DNA of 64,000 nucleotides from Xanthostigma xanthostigma (taxonomy: Eukaryota; Arthropoda; Insecta; Raphidioptera; Raphidiidae), in contig OY754472.1 of the NCBI GenBank assembly GCA_963575645.1, positions 3,844,001 through 3,908,000 of the forward strand, in the 5' to 3' direction. Position 1 is the first letter of the stretch, and every line of letters begins with the position of its first letter. Shown here piece after piece: positions 10,017-20,655 of the stretch. The translations under genes were made by a program, and so were the position numbers. The notes below the pieces were generated by a model. It saw only the letters and a program-made list of their open reading frames with translations, searched no databases and was not told the origin of the DNA.

Positions 10017-12219
10017 AAACAGATTTATCATAAAATAGATAAAATACAGCAAGAGTAAATCACTTATTTTATAAGAGTCGCCGAAAAGTTGTCTATTAGC
10101 GAAAATGTTGCCAACTAGCAATATAGGTACTCTCGATAATGTAAACAACAATCAGATGTTTCTAGGGAGCGGCGGAGGAGTCTGGTCAGAGAAATTGACA
10201 GGGCTGTATTTTAATATAAGTACTTTGTATAATGTTTTTCTTGTTTGATGCAGTATTGTATAGTAAAAAATATTTATGTATAAATCTGTTGTTAGGGCAG
10301 GTTTGGGATCGGTAGGTACTTAGCGAATCTCGTTATTGTTATTGGCCACAGGATGTTTATCTACTTTGTTATTCTTGCTTAAATGAAAAATAATTATTTA
10401 TTCTAGGCTATAATTAATATTAAGCACCTATATCTGCTAACATATTTGCATTAATGAAATAGAAACACAACGCAATAATAAAATTTTTGAAGTCACCAGT
10501 TGAGGTAGATAAAATAATTAAATCAAACAATAATACCTATTTATTCTAATTTATACCTAATACCTATTCACTTTTTTATTACTTTCATAGACTTTTGGGC
10601 AAGAAATATACAGTATTTTTGTCTTTTTCATAATTTCTTTTAACCAGAATGGTTGTCACGACGCGCGACGTAAGGGAAGGTTATACTTAAGAATTTATAT
10701 TAGAACCAATAATATTTAAATAACCTTTAAAAACTATAGGTACCTATCTTGTAAAAAATATATAGTTAGGTGTTAAGTATATGGGAAAGTAAATAGTTTA
10801 TATATCTTCAATAAAGATGAATTTTTTTGTTTCTTTTTGTTACTTTCCCGACCCCCACTAATGGAAGGGAAGGAATTGTGATCGTACGCGGAAAAAACAA
10901 TTAGATAACGACGGATATATCCGATTTAACGTCCTCTAAGACGATTAAGACCATTTCCAGAAAAATGTCTGTGTGTCTATCTGTGTGTTTTATTTCTTGA
11001 TCCGATTGAATTGAAATTTGGTACATGGGTATAGTTATAGCCTGCCATGATCTCAATAGTTTTAGGCTGTTACTTGCCAGGAAAATATGGTGGTAACTCA
11101 ACAGATTTTTTTATATCTTTAAAATAGGCACACTTCCCTAAGAAAAAATACTGCTTTAAAAGCAGTCCGGCCCTGTGTCGCAATATCATCTGGTAAAGCA
11201 AAATATTTTTTAAATGTTTTATAAAGATTGCGTAAAAGCTTAATTACATTAAAATGCTTGCTGTTGGTACAAAATTATTTTATAGAAAAACGCCATTTTA
11301 AAATGGCAACATTCAGAACCATAAAAATGGGTTGAGTTGAAAATACTAAATATTGCATGTATATTAATACTTACAGCCGGTAAATACGTAAAAAGTACAA
11401 AATAATTATGCCAAGAACAGACTGGAGCAAATTACTCTGCAGAAAATGATGAAATTGGCAAAGCTAATTTATTTATGATTTAAAAGTTTTTCGTAAAACG
11501 TTAATAAATACGGGGCGCGTTTAAATTTTGTTAGAAATATGCTATATATTTCACGATAAATTTTTCTTTGCAGCAAAAATTTTGGTTTTAGCATCACAAA
11601 CAATACCTCTAAACATTATAAAGTGTAGAAGGTAGAAGTAAAATTACTAAAATGGCTTCGTGTTTCCTTCTTGTAAATACTTGGCGACATTTATTATATT
11701 TTCCCTCTGTCTAATACAAAATTGCTTCTTGCAACTTTTAGAATAGATTTAAAAAACATTTTTATTCTATTGTAGTGATTTCATGTTGCGTTTTTACTTT
11801 ATAACGTTTACCTGAAACAACTAAAAAGCTTTTATAAAACTGTTGTTTAGTTACTTTATAAAGCTTTAATAAAACTGATTTATAATGTTGCTGTTAAATT
11901 CTTCTAAGACCTGCCGAAATGTTTATAAAATTGTTTTGTAATTGTTACAAAAGGCTTTACAAAATATTAACGGAGACTCAAGTATTTTATAAAATGGTGC
12001 CAATTTTACATTTATAGCTGTCGTATAAACGCATTGAAAACGTTATTGAGAGTAATGTTGTTTTATAATTTTTTTGTCGAAAACGTTTTCGCAACTATTA
12101 TAAAATATAAAATTGTTAGTTGGGTTGTCCTTTATTTACATATAAGTATTGTCAAAATAAGACTTTATATTTATGTTGCCAAAAGAATAAAAGACATTAT
12201 ATCAAATTACTTTGTACTT
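10017..12219. other. Long AT-rich stretch without a recognised gene
   Basis: No conserved frame was seen. Around 10900-11110 there is a segment with 'GTGTGTCTATCTGTGTG' followed by 'TTGAAATTTGGTACATGGG', the wording of insect LINE or DNA-element tails, so it is probably repeat debris. The rest, including several 'TTTTATAAAA' clusters at 11700-12000, is unassigned. Confidence 0.5.
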
Positions 12220-12220
12220 T

Positions 12221-12793
12221 TACCATTCCAACCCACAAGTGGGGTATGGTACTAGTTTAGATCAAAAACCGCTTTTCAAAATTTTCAAAATAGATGAGCG
12301 GATTGAAACCAAATTTTGGGAGGATGTTTGGTATACAAATATGAAAAGCCTTCTCTTTTTTGGGGAAAATCAGGGCAAGCGCAGAAGAGATATATGCTAT
12401 AACGGTGTTTTTTTATATAATAATGGTATAGTTTTCTTAACGGCTTATTATTCTATTTACTTTTTCAAGAAAGTTTCGTTAAAAAATGTTTTTCCTAAAC
12501 TTTATAGTTTCGGAAATATTTGGAAAATAAAATAAAAATCAACTGTTCTTTTGTTTTGTAGTCAGAAATAAACTAGTTAAGCATGCTTTGATTAATTTTT
12601 ACATGCCGTGGAACATATTATGTAGGCAACCATGGCAACGAATATCAAATATTGAATACATACTAGCCATTACCCGCGTCTCCTCATGCGATATCAAAAA
12701 TTTTATTTTCTTTATTATATTATACCAAATGTCAATATTTTTGAAGTTGGAATCGTCCCGTCTCCCAATTAGCTGGAATTTTTTATTAAATTT
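12221..12793 (+). repeat. Repeat family D, near-complete copy
   Basis: The landmarks in order are 'ACCATTCCAACCCACAAGTG', 'GATGAGCGGATTGAAACCAA', 'GAGATATATGCTATAACGG', 'TTTCAAGAAAGTTTCGTTA', 'AAGCATGCTTTGATTAATTT' and 'ACTAGCCATTACCCGCGTC'. It ends near 'CAATTAGCTGGAATTTTT'. This is the most complete plus-strand copy in the window. The frames at 12212-12535 and 12588-12851 are inside the repeat. No protein was recognised; the class is unknown. Confidence 0.8.
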
Positions 12794-13316
12794 TAAGCGC
12801 GGCTTGAGAGTAGCTCATATCTTTTTTCGGACGGAAGTAACGTTCAGTTAAAGTCTACAACCTATTTATACAGTTTCAGCTGTTTAAAGACATCACCTGA
12901 CAGATGGCAGCATAAAAACGCATCTGTAGAAACCATCTTGAACGCAAGGTGACACAGTTACGGACGCACACCAATTTTGCGATATTGCGAAATATGTACT
13001 GCGCAATTTTTCTTATCAATAAATTATACACAAAAGTCTACAGTAATATTTTGTACCTATTTTAAGCCGCTCGTTACAAAAACACTGATTATATATTGAT
13101 TAAACATAATATATTATACGCTGTGTAAATAAAACAAATACTACGCAATTTCTTTTTTTTTTTTAATTTAAAAATTTCCGTACTTTCTGCGCATGTAGCG
13201 AAAGTGACGTCTTCGCTTATTTGAAAAGTTTCCATTTGATACTTATAAATACAAAGATCACATAGATTGTTTATTGCAAATGTTTTGAACAAATATTTTT
13301 GTAGGAATAAATCTAT
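12794..13316. other. AT-rich stretch without a recognised gene
   Basis: Contains a poly-T run near 13150-13163. Nothing else was recognised. Confidence 0.5.
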
Positions 13317-13651
13317 ACTAATATATAAAGCTGAAGAGTTTGTTTGTTTGGTTGAACGCGCTACTCTCAGGAACTACTGGTTCGAACTGATTTTTTTTAT
13401 GGATAGTGCATTTATCGAGGAAGGCTATAGGGTATATAATATCACGCTACGACCAATAGGAGCGGAGCATCAATGAAAAATATAACTCAAAATTTGTCCG
13501 TCCGACAAATGCTTTTGAACGGTAACTCCGATCATCATGAAATTTGGACACAACATTCATCTCGGTAAACTAAGATGAATGTGTGTACTCATGTTCGTCC
13601 CTTCCCCATTCGTTCTTTTACACCCGGGTGAAACCGGACGGGACCGCTAGT
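13317..13651 (+). repeat. Repeat family B, full-length copy
   Basis: It runs from 'CTAATATATAAAGCTGAAGA' to 'CACCCGGGTGAAACCGGACG' and 'GGACCGCTAGT'. It is about 335 bp and shares all blocks with the 14433 copy and the inverted 2102 copy. The frame at 13267-13476 crosses its left edge and is not a gene. Confidence 0.8.
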
Positions 13652-14061
13652 GTTTTTTATACAAATTGCTAATGCGGTTCTTACAATGGTCATTCCATTC
13701 CTGATTTCAGCAGCTCTAATCATCAGACTCATAAAACTGGTGATATATGAGATACAGTTGCCATGTTTGATGCATCGCGTTTAAACGCCACGTGAGTTCA
13801 TTTTTAAAAGGGGATCATGTCTCAGGTGACCTTGAATAAATGAGATTGATAAGACAAAATCACGTTTCTAATTCATTCGACAAACAATTTGTTATTTGTT
13901 TTATGAATTACTAAACGGCAACTAATAAAAAAGAAAACAGCAATGTTGTTAATATTTGTGTATTTTGATTCTGATTATTTGGCTTGTAAAATTAGATATA
14001 AAATATGTATAGTTTTTGCGTATCTTTTACTAAGTAATAAAACAAATTAATTTATACTGAT
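13652..14061. other. AT-rich stretch without a recognised gene
   Basis: No motif was recognised. Confidence 0.5.
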
Positions 14062-14300
14062 ATTATAAAGAGGTAAGGTTTGTAAGTTTGAATGTAAGAG
14101 GTAATCTGCGAAACTACTCATCCGATTTCAAATTTTTTTCACCAATATTTAGAATGGACCTTCAGGATGGACGTCGGCTATATATTATCGCGTTAAAATA
14201 AAAACGCTTTCCGTGGAGACTAATTTTGGCGACGAAAAAACGGTGACAATCTACAAATTTGTCAATATAGAGAGAGATATACTCCATGCTAATAATATAT
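14062..14300 (+). repeat. Repeat family A copy
   Basis: It starts 'TTATAAAGAGGTAAGGTTTG' and includes 'ACTACTCATCCGATTTCAAA', 'ATTTAGAATGGACCTTCAGG' and 'AAAAACGCTTTCCGTGGAGA'. It matches the inverted copy at 8162-8492. Confidence 0.7.
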
Positions 14301-14432
14301 TATCGAAATAACCAAGGAATTACTTCGAGAAAAGAGACACAGATAATATTTTCGATACGCTTTGTTGCCTTCGCTCACCGCACATTGAGTAAATAGAATA
14401 AACAATGCTTCATAATATAGTAATCTATACGG

Positions 14433-14777
14433 ATATACAAAGCTGAAGAGTTTGTTTGTTTTTTGGTTGAACGCGCTAATCTCAGGAATTACAGGTTCGA
14501 ATTGAAAAAAATTATTTTATTGGACAGCTTATTTATCGAGGAAGACTATAGGCTATATAATATCACGCTACGACCAATAGGAGCAGAGCATCAATGAAAA
14601 ATGTTGCAAAATGTAACTCAAAATTTGTCCGCCCTACAAAAACTTTTGAACGGTAACTCCGATCATCATGAAATTTGGACACAACATTCATATCGGTAAA
14701 CTAAGATGAACGTGCGTACTCATGTCCCCCCCTCATTCGTTCTTTTGCACCCGGGTGAAACCGGGCGGGACCGCCAG
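14433..14777 (+). repeat. Repeat family B, full-length copy
   Basis: It runs from 'ATACAAAGCTGAAGAGTTTG' to 'CACCCGGGTGAAACCGGGCG' and 'GGACCGCCAGT'. The end-to-end match with 13317-13651 defines the unit of roughly 340 bp. The two lie about 800 bp apart in the same orientation. Confidence 0.8.
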
Positions 14778-15151
14778 TTATTATATACGTACCTATGTGA
14801 TTAAATCATATTTCATCAAGTCTTATCGATAATAATTATTAATTATAACACAAACTCATAGATTTCGCTAATCTCGTAGTTAAGTATGTGTACTTTGTCA
14901 TCGCTTTTATTATATCTATTATTTTTTATTCCTGGAAAAATAGATAGTTGTTGGAAACATATAATAGTTTTTTTGCAAAGTATAGACACGTATACCCCTA
15001 AAACCATTAGTTTTTTTCGAAATTATGGCTTTACTAATTTCAGAAATAGAGCAGGAGGGAATCAGTTTTAGAGATACATTTTGAGAGGAAACTATCTAAA
15101 ACTATGTAACAAAATTATATAAATTTTATAGCTTCTGAACACGGTACCCAA
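14778..15151. other. AT-rich stretch without a recognised gene
   Basis: A 61-codon frame at 14886-15071 has no recognisable domain. The last 8 bases are the left target copy of the next element. Confidence 0.5.
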
Positions 15152-15638
15152 CAGCGTTGCCAGTGTTTTTTTGCCAAGTCGGGATTTTGGAACTCTTTGA
15201 GTGAAAACAGCGGGATTCTTTCGTCGAAAGCGGGACATAGCAAAAAAAAACGTATATAATCAGAAGTTTTCAAATATTTACCTTTTTATTTGAATTAAAA
15301 TTACGTTTACGTGACAATAGATAGCAAAAATAGCCATAGAAAATGTATTTTAATAAAAATATAATATTTTAAATCAGATTTACCCTATCGTTAAATAGTT
15401 GAGTCTTATTCGTCTTCAGAATAAAAAAAAAAAAAAAAACAAATCAAAATCAAAAAAGTTTTATTCATTAGAAAAATATGGTGTTTCAAACAATAGTCTG
15501 TGGAGTGCTTCCTCAGCACGCTGCGCGCACGGTAGAGTTATCCCCGAAAAGCGGGACTGAGCCTGTCCCGCGCGGGACATTTAATTTTGATTTAAAAATC
15601 GGGACATCCCGCCAAAATCGGGACGTCTGGCAACGCTG
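15152..15638. mobile_element. hAT-like non-autonomous element with perfect 8-bp target duplication (487 bp)
   Basis: The terminal inverted repeat is CAGCGTTGCCAG at 15152-15163 and CTGGCAACGCTG at 15627-15638. Both sides are flanked by GTACCCAA (15144-15151 and 15639-15646), an exact 8-bp duplication as made by hAT transposases. Subterminal 'CGGGA' words recur near both ends. An A-run lies near 15425-15440. There is no transposase; the 76-codon frame 15478-15708 overruns the element's end. Confidence 0.85.
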
Positions 15639-16534
15639 GTACCCAATTAAAAAAATCCTACGTCACATTGTAGATAATATTATAAAAAATAAGTGTTGTA
15701 AATTTTAATCATATCGCTTGAGTGGATCTTGAGATATCGTGTACTCAGTTTTGAAAAATGAAGTTTCGAGAAAAACGCAAAAGAAAAAACTAACTGATTG
15801 AATGCTTTATGACTAATATAAACTTGTTATTGCTATAACTTCGGTGATAGTTTGAATTTTGGAATAGTTAAACGCTTAAAATATTCTTAAAGGTATAAAC
15901 AATTCATCTATATCCTAAAAATCAAAATCGTTTTTTTGAAAATCTCAAGGTGACGTAACCTCTTAAATTAACCGTAGTTTATAAATAAATTGTTTGTTTC
16001 GAGAAAATTGTAGGTAGATGATTGCATATTACATGTTCTTTGAAGAGTTCTAATTTGTCCAATTATTGAATAACCTTGTTTAAAATGTATCTAATCGGGT
16101 ACTTCAATGTGATTCACATTTACTAATACTGGGTATTTTTCAGTTTTCTTATCTCTTTTGATATTTGAAGTGATTACCGCGATTATTCTAAAACAATGTT
16201 GTTTTTGAAAAAAAATATTTAAACCTGTCATAATGATTCTATTGAAATGGATGTACTAAAAAAATGAAACGTATTATGACAGAAATGAGGTTCTCGAAAA
16301 AATATTTTCTAGAATCTAGACGAACCCCGTTGTACCTAACGGGGTATGAAAACGTTCACTTACGTACTGTTCTCAAAGAATTGATAAATATTTAAATGAC
16401 AAATGCCCCGCCACTTATAACTTCCGAATTTGATGTCCATACTATTATCTTTTCCTTGCAAAATACTATTCCTTGCGTTTACAATCCTTCTACAAAATAT
16501 TTGTGATCGGAAGCAACGAATCGTTGATCATATT
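15639..16534. other. AT-rich stretch without a recognised gene
   Basis: No frame with a known motif. 'CCCCGTTGTACCTAACGGGG' near 16326-16345 is a small hairpin. Confidence 0.45.
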
Positions 16535-17112
16535 ATTGACGTGATAACGTCTTATAAATTGATGAATCACCAATCTTATAAATTGATAAAACACCGGCTG
16601 CATGCACGAAAAAGTGTAACGTTCCTAACGTTCCGCCTGACCCTGTGCGTGCTTTTCTCGAAAACGGCCCTAACGATTTGGATGAAATTTATTGAAAAGG
16701 GATTTTGGGGGGCAAAAAATCGTTTTAGCTAGGTCTCATCTCTCGAAAAAATCGTTTTCATACAAATTTTATCATTATAAAAATCAATTTTTTGACGTAT
16801 GAAAATACTTAAATATTGTAAGTAGGTTTTGGAATTTTATATAAACAGTGAAACAATTGTTTTCAAAATATTATGACAGCTAATCTTTGAGACTTAAAAT
16901 AAATACGAAAGAAAGAAAGTTAAAAAAAACAATTATATTATAGGTGGTGAGTAATTTAAATAAATAAAATTAACCTAAATTTGAAGCGAAAGATGCAATA
17001 TCATAGATTCGAATTATTATAATTATTATATAAATTTAGGTTATGTATTACGGAATACGTTATCACGTAAAACTATCGTCCGTAAACCGACTTTACAGAC
17101 AACCAATTTTTT
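16535..17112 (+). mobile_element. Family L element, full copy
   Basis: This segment of about 578 bp is almost identical to 56114-56694, with only scattered substitutions and one-base changes. It begins 'TTGACGTGATAACGTC' and near its end carries 'GAATACGTTATCACGT', so a 12-bp motif ACGTGATAACGT is inverted near the two ends. It then ends 'ACAGACAACCAATTTTTT'. The 100-codon frame at 16430-16732 crosses its border and is spurious. The class is not known. It lies about 200 bp upstream of the Kazal promoter. Confidence 0.75.
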
Positions 17113-17297
17113 AATTAAAAAGTACTTTTGTATCTTTAACGGCGGCATAGGTATTTATTGCCCACATCACAAATAATTACCATTCACATTCCAATAATGC
17201 CTTTGTTTTTGTTTTTTCGATCCAACCCTGTTAAATGGGTTTCCCGTGTACCGATAAGTCAGTCGATTCGTTTTTTTTTTTATCAGGAGATAATGCG

Positions 17298-17305
17298 TAT
17301 AAATA
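17298..17305 (+). promoter_or_regulatory. Candidate TATA box of the Kazal inhibitor gene
   Basis: TATAAATA lies 74 bases before the start codon at 17379. This spacing would place transcription start near 17328-17335 and give a 5' leader of about 45-50 nt. Inference from position only. Confidence 0.45.
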
Positions 17306-17378
17306 ATACGTGAAAAAATCATTTTTTAGAAGAAAATCGTGTTTTTATAGAACTTAGGAAATACGAGAAAAAAGAGAA

Positions 17379-17624
17379 ATGAAAATTGTGTTGGTTTTGT
17401 TAATTGTTGCTGTGGTAGCTGCAGCTGCAGCTGGTTCTGAAGGTATTATGGACGATAATTGCGTATGCCCCAGGATGTATGATCCTGTTTGTGGATCAGA
17501 TTTAAGGACATACAGCAATCGTTGCGTTTTCGACTGCCATAAAAAAAATGGAGGTGCCAGACTCGCTTCGCTAAAGATAATCAAAAAAGGAACTTGCGAC
17601 AAGGTTACGGATGATATTGTTTAA
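17379..17624 (+). CDS. Secreted Kazal-type serine protease inhibitor, single exon, 81 aa
   Basis: Residues 1-19 form a signal peptide: a Lys at position 2, a hydrophobic core of L/V/I, then an Ala run. The mature part has six cysteines at 28, 30, 38, 49, 53 and 73 in the order C-x-C-x7-C-x10-C-x3-C-x19-C. The short C1-x-C2 spacing and the 'YDPVCGSD..TYSN..C' core mark an insect-type Kazal domain. By the family rule the P1 residue, two after the second Cys, is Arg32, which suggests inhibition of trypsin-like proteases outside the cell (haemolymph, gut or silk roles are all possible). The start is fixed by an in-frame TAG at 17355-17357. There is no intron. It has a TATA box upstream and poly(A) signals downstream, and the NUDT8-like gene begins 363 bp further on, same strand. 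Function beyond protease inhibition is not shown. Confidence 0.9.
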   Translation: MKIVLVLLIVAVVAAAAAGSEGIMDDNCVCPRMYDPVCGSDLRTYSNRCVFDCHKKNGGARLASLKIIKKGTCDKVTDDIV

Positions 17625-17701
17625 ATTAATAACTTGAACTGTCAATTCATTGTTAATGTTTTACTTTATTGTTGAATTATATTGTATTATTGATATAAAA
17701 C

Positions 17702-17730
17702 ATTAAAAAAATTAAAGTGTGTGTTCTTTA
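17702..17730 (+). terminator. Candidate polyadenylation region of the Kazal gene
   Basis: ATTAAA occurs at 17702-17707 and 17711-17716, followed at once by a GT-rich stretch (GTGTGTGTTC). This pairing is the usual layout of an animal cleavage/polyadenylation site. It lies about 80 nt after the stop codon. Confidence 0.5.
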
Positions 17731-17987
17731 TTATCATAAGCATAATACCTATTCATTTTATGAAAGATGATTCGAAAAATCATTGTTAATGGCTTTACCA
17801 AAAAATTAAACAATAGAAAAAAATAATTGATATCACAAGCTGTTCAATTATTTATGAGGTTTGTCTATTGTCCGCTGCATGGCGCAGTAGAGATTTAGGT
17901 TATGAAATGTATCTTCAAAGAATATGAGAAAAGTCAACGTGGAGTTACTAATAAAATACTTGGTTGTGAGTTCTGTAATCCTTTGCG

Positions 17988-18689
17988 ATGTTTTATTTAA
18001 ACAGAACAGTTTCATATGTAAAATTTAGTGGTAGAAAAAATGTAAGTTGGTGTCCGTCTGACATAATTTCTGAAAAAAATAAATTAAAATGCATCGAGAA
18101 ATTCACAAAAATACAGCCGATAAGGAAGACTGCAACCCAGTCGACACGAAAAGCTGCTGTGTTAGTTCCGTTATGTGTCGTTAACAATGAATTGTCGCTA
18201 CTGTACACATTACGAGGGGCGGATATGAAAACTCATCGGGGTCAAGTAAGTTTTCCGGGCGGAATGCAAGAAGAAAACGATGAAACAGCTGAACACGCGG
18301 CGCTAAGAGAAACAAACGAAGAATTAGGTATTCATCATGACGACGTTGATATTTGGTGCGAAGGAAAACAAATAGTAACCTTAAATGACGTGGCTGTTAC
18401 ACCGGTGATTGGGTTTATTAAAAAGACTTTAGATGTCGAACAGTTAAAAATAAATAAGAAAGAAGTTGACGAGGCTTTCACGATACCCATAAAAATACTT
18501 TGTTCCAAAGAAAACTGTAAATATACTCAGTTTAAACATTATTCCATGCCGGTATTTTTAGGTGGCAAAAGAAGAATATGGGGTCTTACAGGCCTCATAT
18601 CTCATATATTTTTATTGTCGCTATTACCACCAGAAACGTACAATCATAAAATTAAATGTTTACCACAAATCGCGACCACCTGTAGTTAA
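17988..18689 (+). CDS. Nudix hydrolase, NUDT8-like (CoA diphosphatase type), single exon, 233 aa
   Basis: The Nudix fold spans about residues 55-215. It starts with 'KAAVLVPLC', then 'LLYTLR', then the 'HRGQVSFPGG' lead-in (residues 83-92) found in CoA-pyrophosphatase Nudix proteins. The Nudix box runs from Gly92 to Ile115, with the catalytic R107-E108 and E111-E112 of the REUxEExGU core. As in NUDT7/NUDT8 the box has one extra residue before its first acid. Near the carboxy end 'MPVF' and 'RRIWGLTG' match NUDT8. Known members cleave CoA and its esters, or nucleoside diphosphate derivatives, in mitochondria or peroxisomes. The basic, acid-poor first 20 residues would fit a mitochondrial presequence (inference). 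The start is the only ATG after an in-frame TAA at 17976-17978. Codons 17-20 contain 'GTAAGT', a possible cryptic donor, but the frame reads through with conserved sequence. No clear poly(A) signal follows closely. Confidence 0.9.
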   Translation: MFYLNRTVSYVKFSGRKNVSWCPSDIISEKNKLKCIEKFTKIQPIRKTATQSTRKAAVLVPLCVVNNELSLLYTLRGADMKTHRGQVSFPGGMQEENDETAEHAALRETNEELGIHHDDVDIWCEGKQIVTLNDVAVTPVIGFIKKTLDVEQLKINKKEVDEAFTIPIKILCSKENCKYTQFKHYSMPVFLGGKRRIWGLTGLISHIFLLSLLPPETYNHKIKCLPQIATTCS

Positions 18690-18925
18690 TGCCTAATAGA
18701 ACGATATGTGTAATGAGTACTCGATCATTGTCAGTATTTTAATAATTTATTTAACTCAGTTGATTATAAACGTATTAATGGGGAGTACCTACATCACACG
18801 TTTCTTTGTTTTGAATGTATTAATTTCTTTCATGGGCTTCATTTAACGGAACAGATTTGTTTTTCGATGCTAAACTATTCTGTCGATTAATTCTGAACGA
18901 TCATTTGAATTATAGAAAATTCCTG
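18690..18925. other. 3' flank of the Nudix gene
   Basis: No clear AATAAA is seen in the first 100 bases; the nearest AT-rich variants lie near 18740-18755. No other feature was recognised. Confidence 0.4.
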
Positions 18926-18929
18926 TTAA

Positions 18930-19321
18930 GGGGAACGCTGCACACGGGGCTGGTTTTGTCGCAGGGATCGTTATTGCGGTAGCTGCTAGGATGAAAATGA
19001 CGTCACTACGGGCTCGCTTGCGAGGTTACAAACTGGATTTCAAAGTTAGAACCGGGGCTATTTTTCGCGCTTGTTTTGAGAAAGAACCAATCAGAAGACA
19101 GTATCTCGTCACGTGGGCAAACGCCCAAAAACAAATATGGCGCCATGGTGATATGTTTTGTTCAGAGACAATAAACTTTCACTTTTGTTAACGTTCGTAT
19201 TGTCAGCTTCAAAACGCGTATCGTGTGAAGCGAGCAACAAAAAGCCATAATAAAATCCAGCGCTACACCATGTCTGAAACCTAGGAATCTAGTGGCAAAA
19301 CCAGCCTCTTGTGCAGCAACC
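18930..19321 (+). mobile_element. Family J element, short copy flanked by TTAA
   Basis: It is bounded by TTAA at 18926-18929 and 19322-19325. The ends are inverted: GCTGCACACGGGGCTGG near the left and CCAGCCTCTTGTGCAGC at the right. Interior landmarks are 'ATGACGTCACTACGGGCTCG', 'GAACCAATCAGAAGACAGTA' and 'GTGTGAAGCGAGCA'. TTAA at both ends is the target used by piggyBac-type transposases, so a piggyBac-like origin is possible but unproven. No transposase is present; the frame at 18991-19191 lies inside the repeat. Confidence 0.7.
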
Positions 19322-19325
19322 TTAA

Positions 19326-20550
19326 AGATTTCTAGATACAAAATAAAAAGTAAAATAAGTTAAAAAGGAGTTAATATATTTTCCATGTATTAGAATAACT
19401 TAGTACCTTATTTAATTGGAAGAAACCTAATAGTAATAAATACATTCAAAATGTTTGAAATTGAAATATTTTTAGTGAGCGATTTTATTTTATGAAATCT
19501 ATAAAGGATTGTGGATTCAAAATTGTTTTTATTTCAGAAAAAATGGAAACTAAATATGCACTTTTATTTTTCGTAACATTTTTTTAATGTAGGTACCAAT
19601 TGAAATGATATTAAATTCATCTGGTATGTAAAAACAAAATTTGTTTTTGATTATGTCTAACAAATGGTTTACAAAACGAAAAATATCGCTTCTTAATATT
19701 TAAGTTTCCAATGACCAAAATGTTGATAGCAAATATTTTCATTGAAATGTTATTAGCGCTCCTTAAAAATATGATATTGTGCGTCTTATTTTACAAAATT
19801 GAGAATTTCAAAGATTAAAGAAGTATTATTCAAATATCTAAAACAGGTGAGATTATGGAACGGGTGTCTTATAGGTATCTTTGTTCAATTTTTACATCAC
19901 CAAGATTGTAATTAAAAAATGTTATTGTAGTAATTATATATCTTATATAAACACGAAATTTTCAAGATGTACCGATATGCATATCTCTAGTGAATTTTTT
20001 TGTTATTTTAGTTTTATTTAGAAATGACGCAATAGATACTAGAATGAAAATACTAAGTAGCACAAAAATTCAAGATTTTACCTGTTTTTTAACAGTAATT
20101 ATCTTGAAAGTTGAAGCTGCTGCGAGATTATTTTTGATGTACTACTTATGCCTATGAGTTTTTCACAATGATTTGAAAAAAAATAAATATGGCATTTAAT
20201 GTAGTTTTTAGTTTTTGGGTTGTGGTCGTCTGTTCATTGTTTTATGTACTTTTGATATGTACAAAGTTGAATATTTTCTAAATAAAGAATATTTTTCTTC
20301 ATTAAAAAATAAACATATTATTGTAGTTCAGATACTTCCGAAAGAACAAGGTGTTTAAAATGTAATTTGAAAAACAACTGAAGGTGGGAAAAGTCGTAGA
20401 TCCAAAAACTGGAACCTAGATGGCAGAAGTAGCATAATAACTGTACCGTTGTACAAGGAGGTAGTTGTACTTTTTTGTTTACAGTGTAATCATTGAACTA
20501 GCGTTGCATTTTGACCATTGAGGTTATACTACCTCAATGATTTTGACAGT
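19326..20550. other. AT-rich spacer upstream of aPKC
   Basis: There are many A/T runs and no recognised frame. Near 20515-20540 there is a small inverted repeat, 'CATTGAGGTTATACTACCTC' followed by AATG. The region could hold aPKC regulatory sequence, but no motif supports a specific claim. Confidence 0.45.
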
Positions 20551-20552
20551 AG

Positions 20553-20655
20553 TCAGTGTAGACAACTTTAATTAATAAAGTTACGGGTATGGTTTTTTTG
20601 TTTAACTCGTCACGTAGAGTTTTGTGTAATTTATATTTATTTTGATTTAATATTG
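20553..20655 (+). promoter_or_regulatory. Possible aPKC start region and non-coding first exon
   Basis: The arthropod initiator-like pentamer TCAGT is at 20553-20557. About 100 nt downstream lies a strong donor, G/GTGAGT (exon end 20655). A matching acceptor, TTTCTTTGCAG, ends at 20969, just before the coding exon. A short leader exon and a 314-bp leader intron would fit. All of this is inference from signal sequences. Confidence 0.3.

Noticed and set aside
12212..12851. Two plus-strand frames of 107 and 87 codons
   Set aside because: Both are inside family D; other copies of D have the frames broken.
16430..16732. 100-codon plus-strand frame next to the Kazal gene
   Set aside because: It crosses the left border of the family L element; the part outside has no domain.
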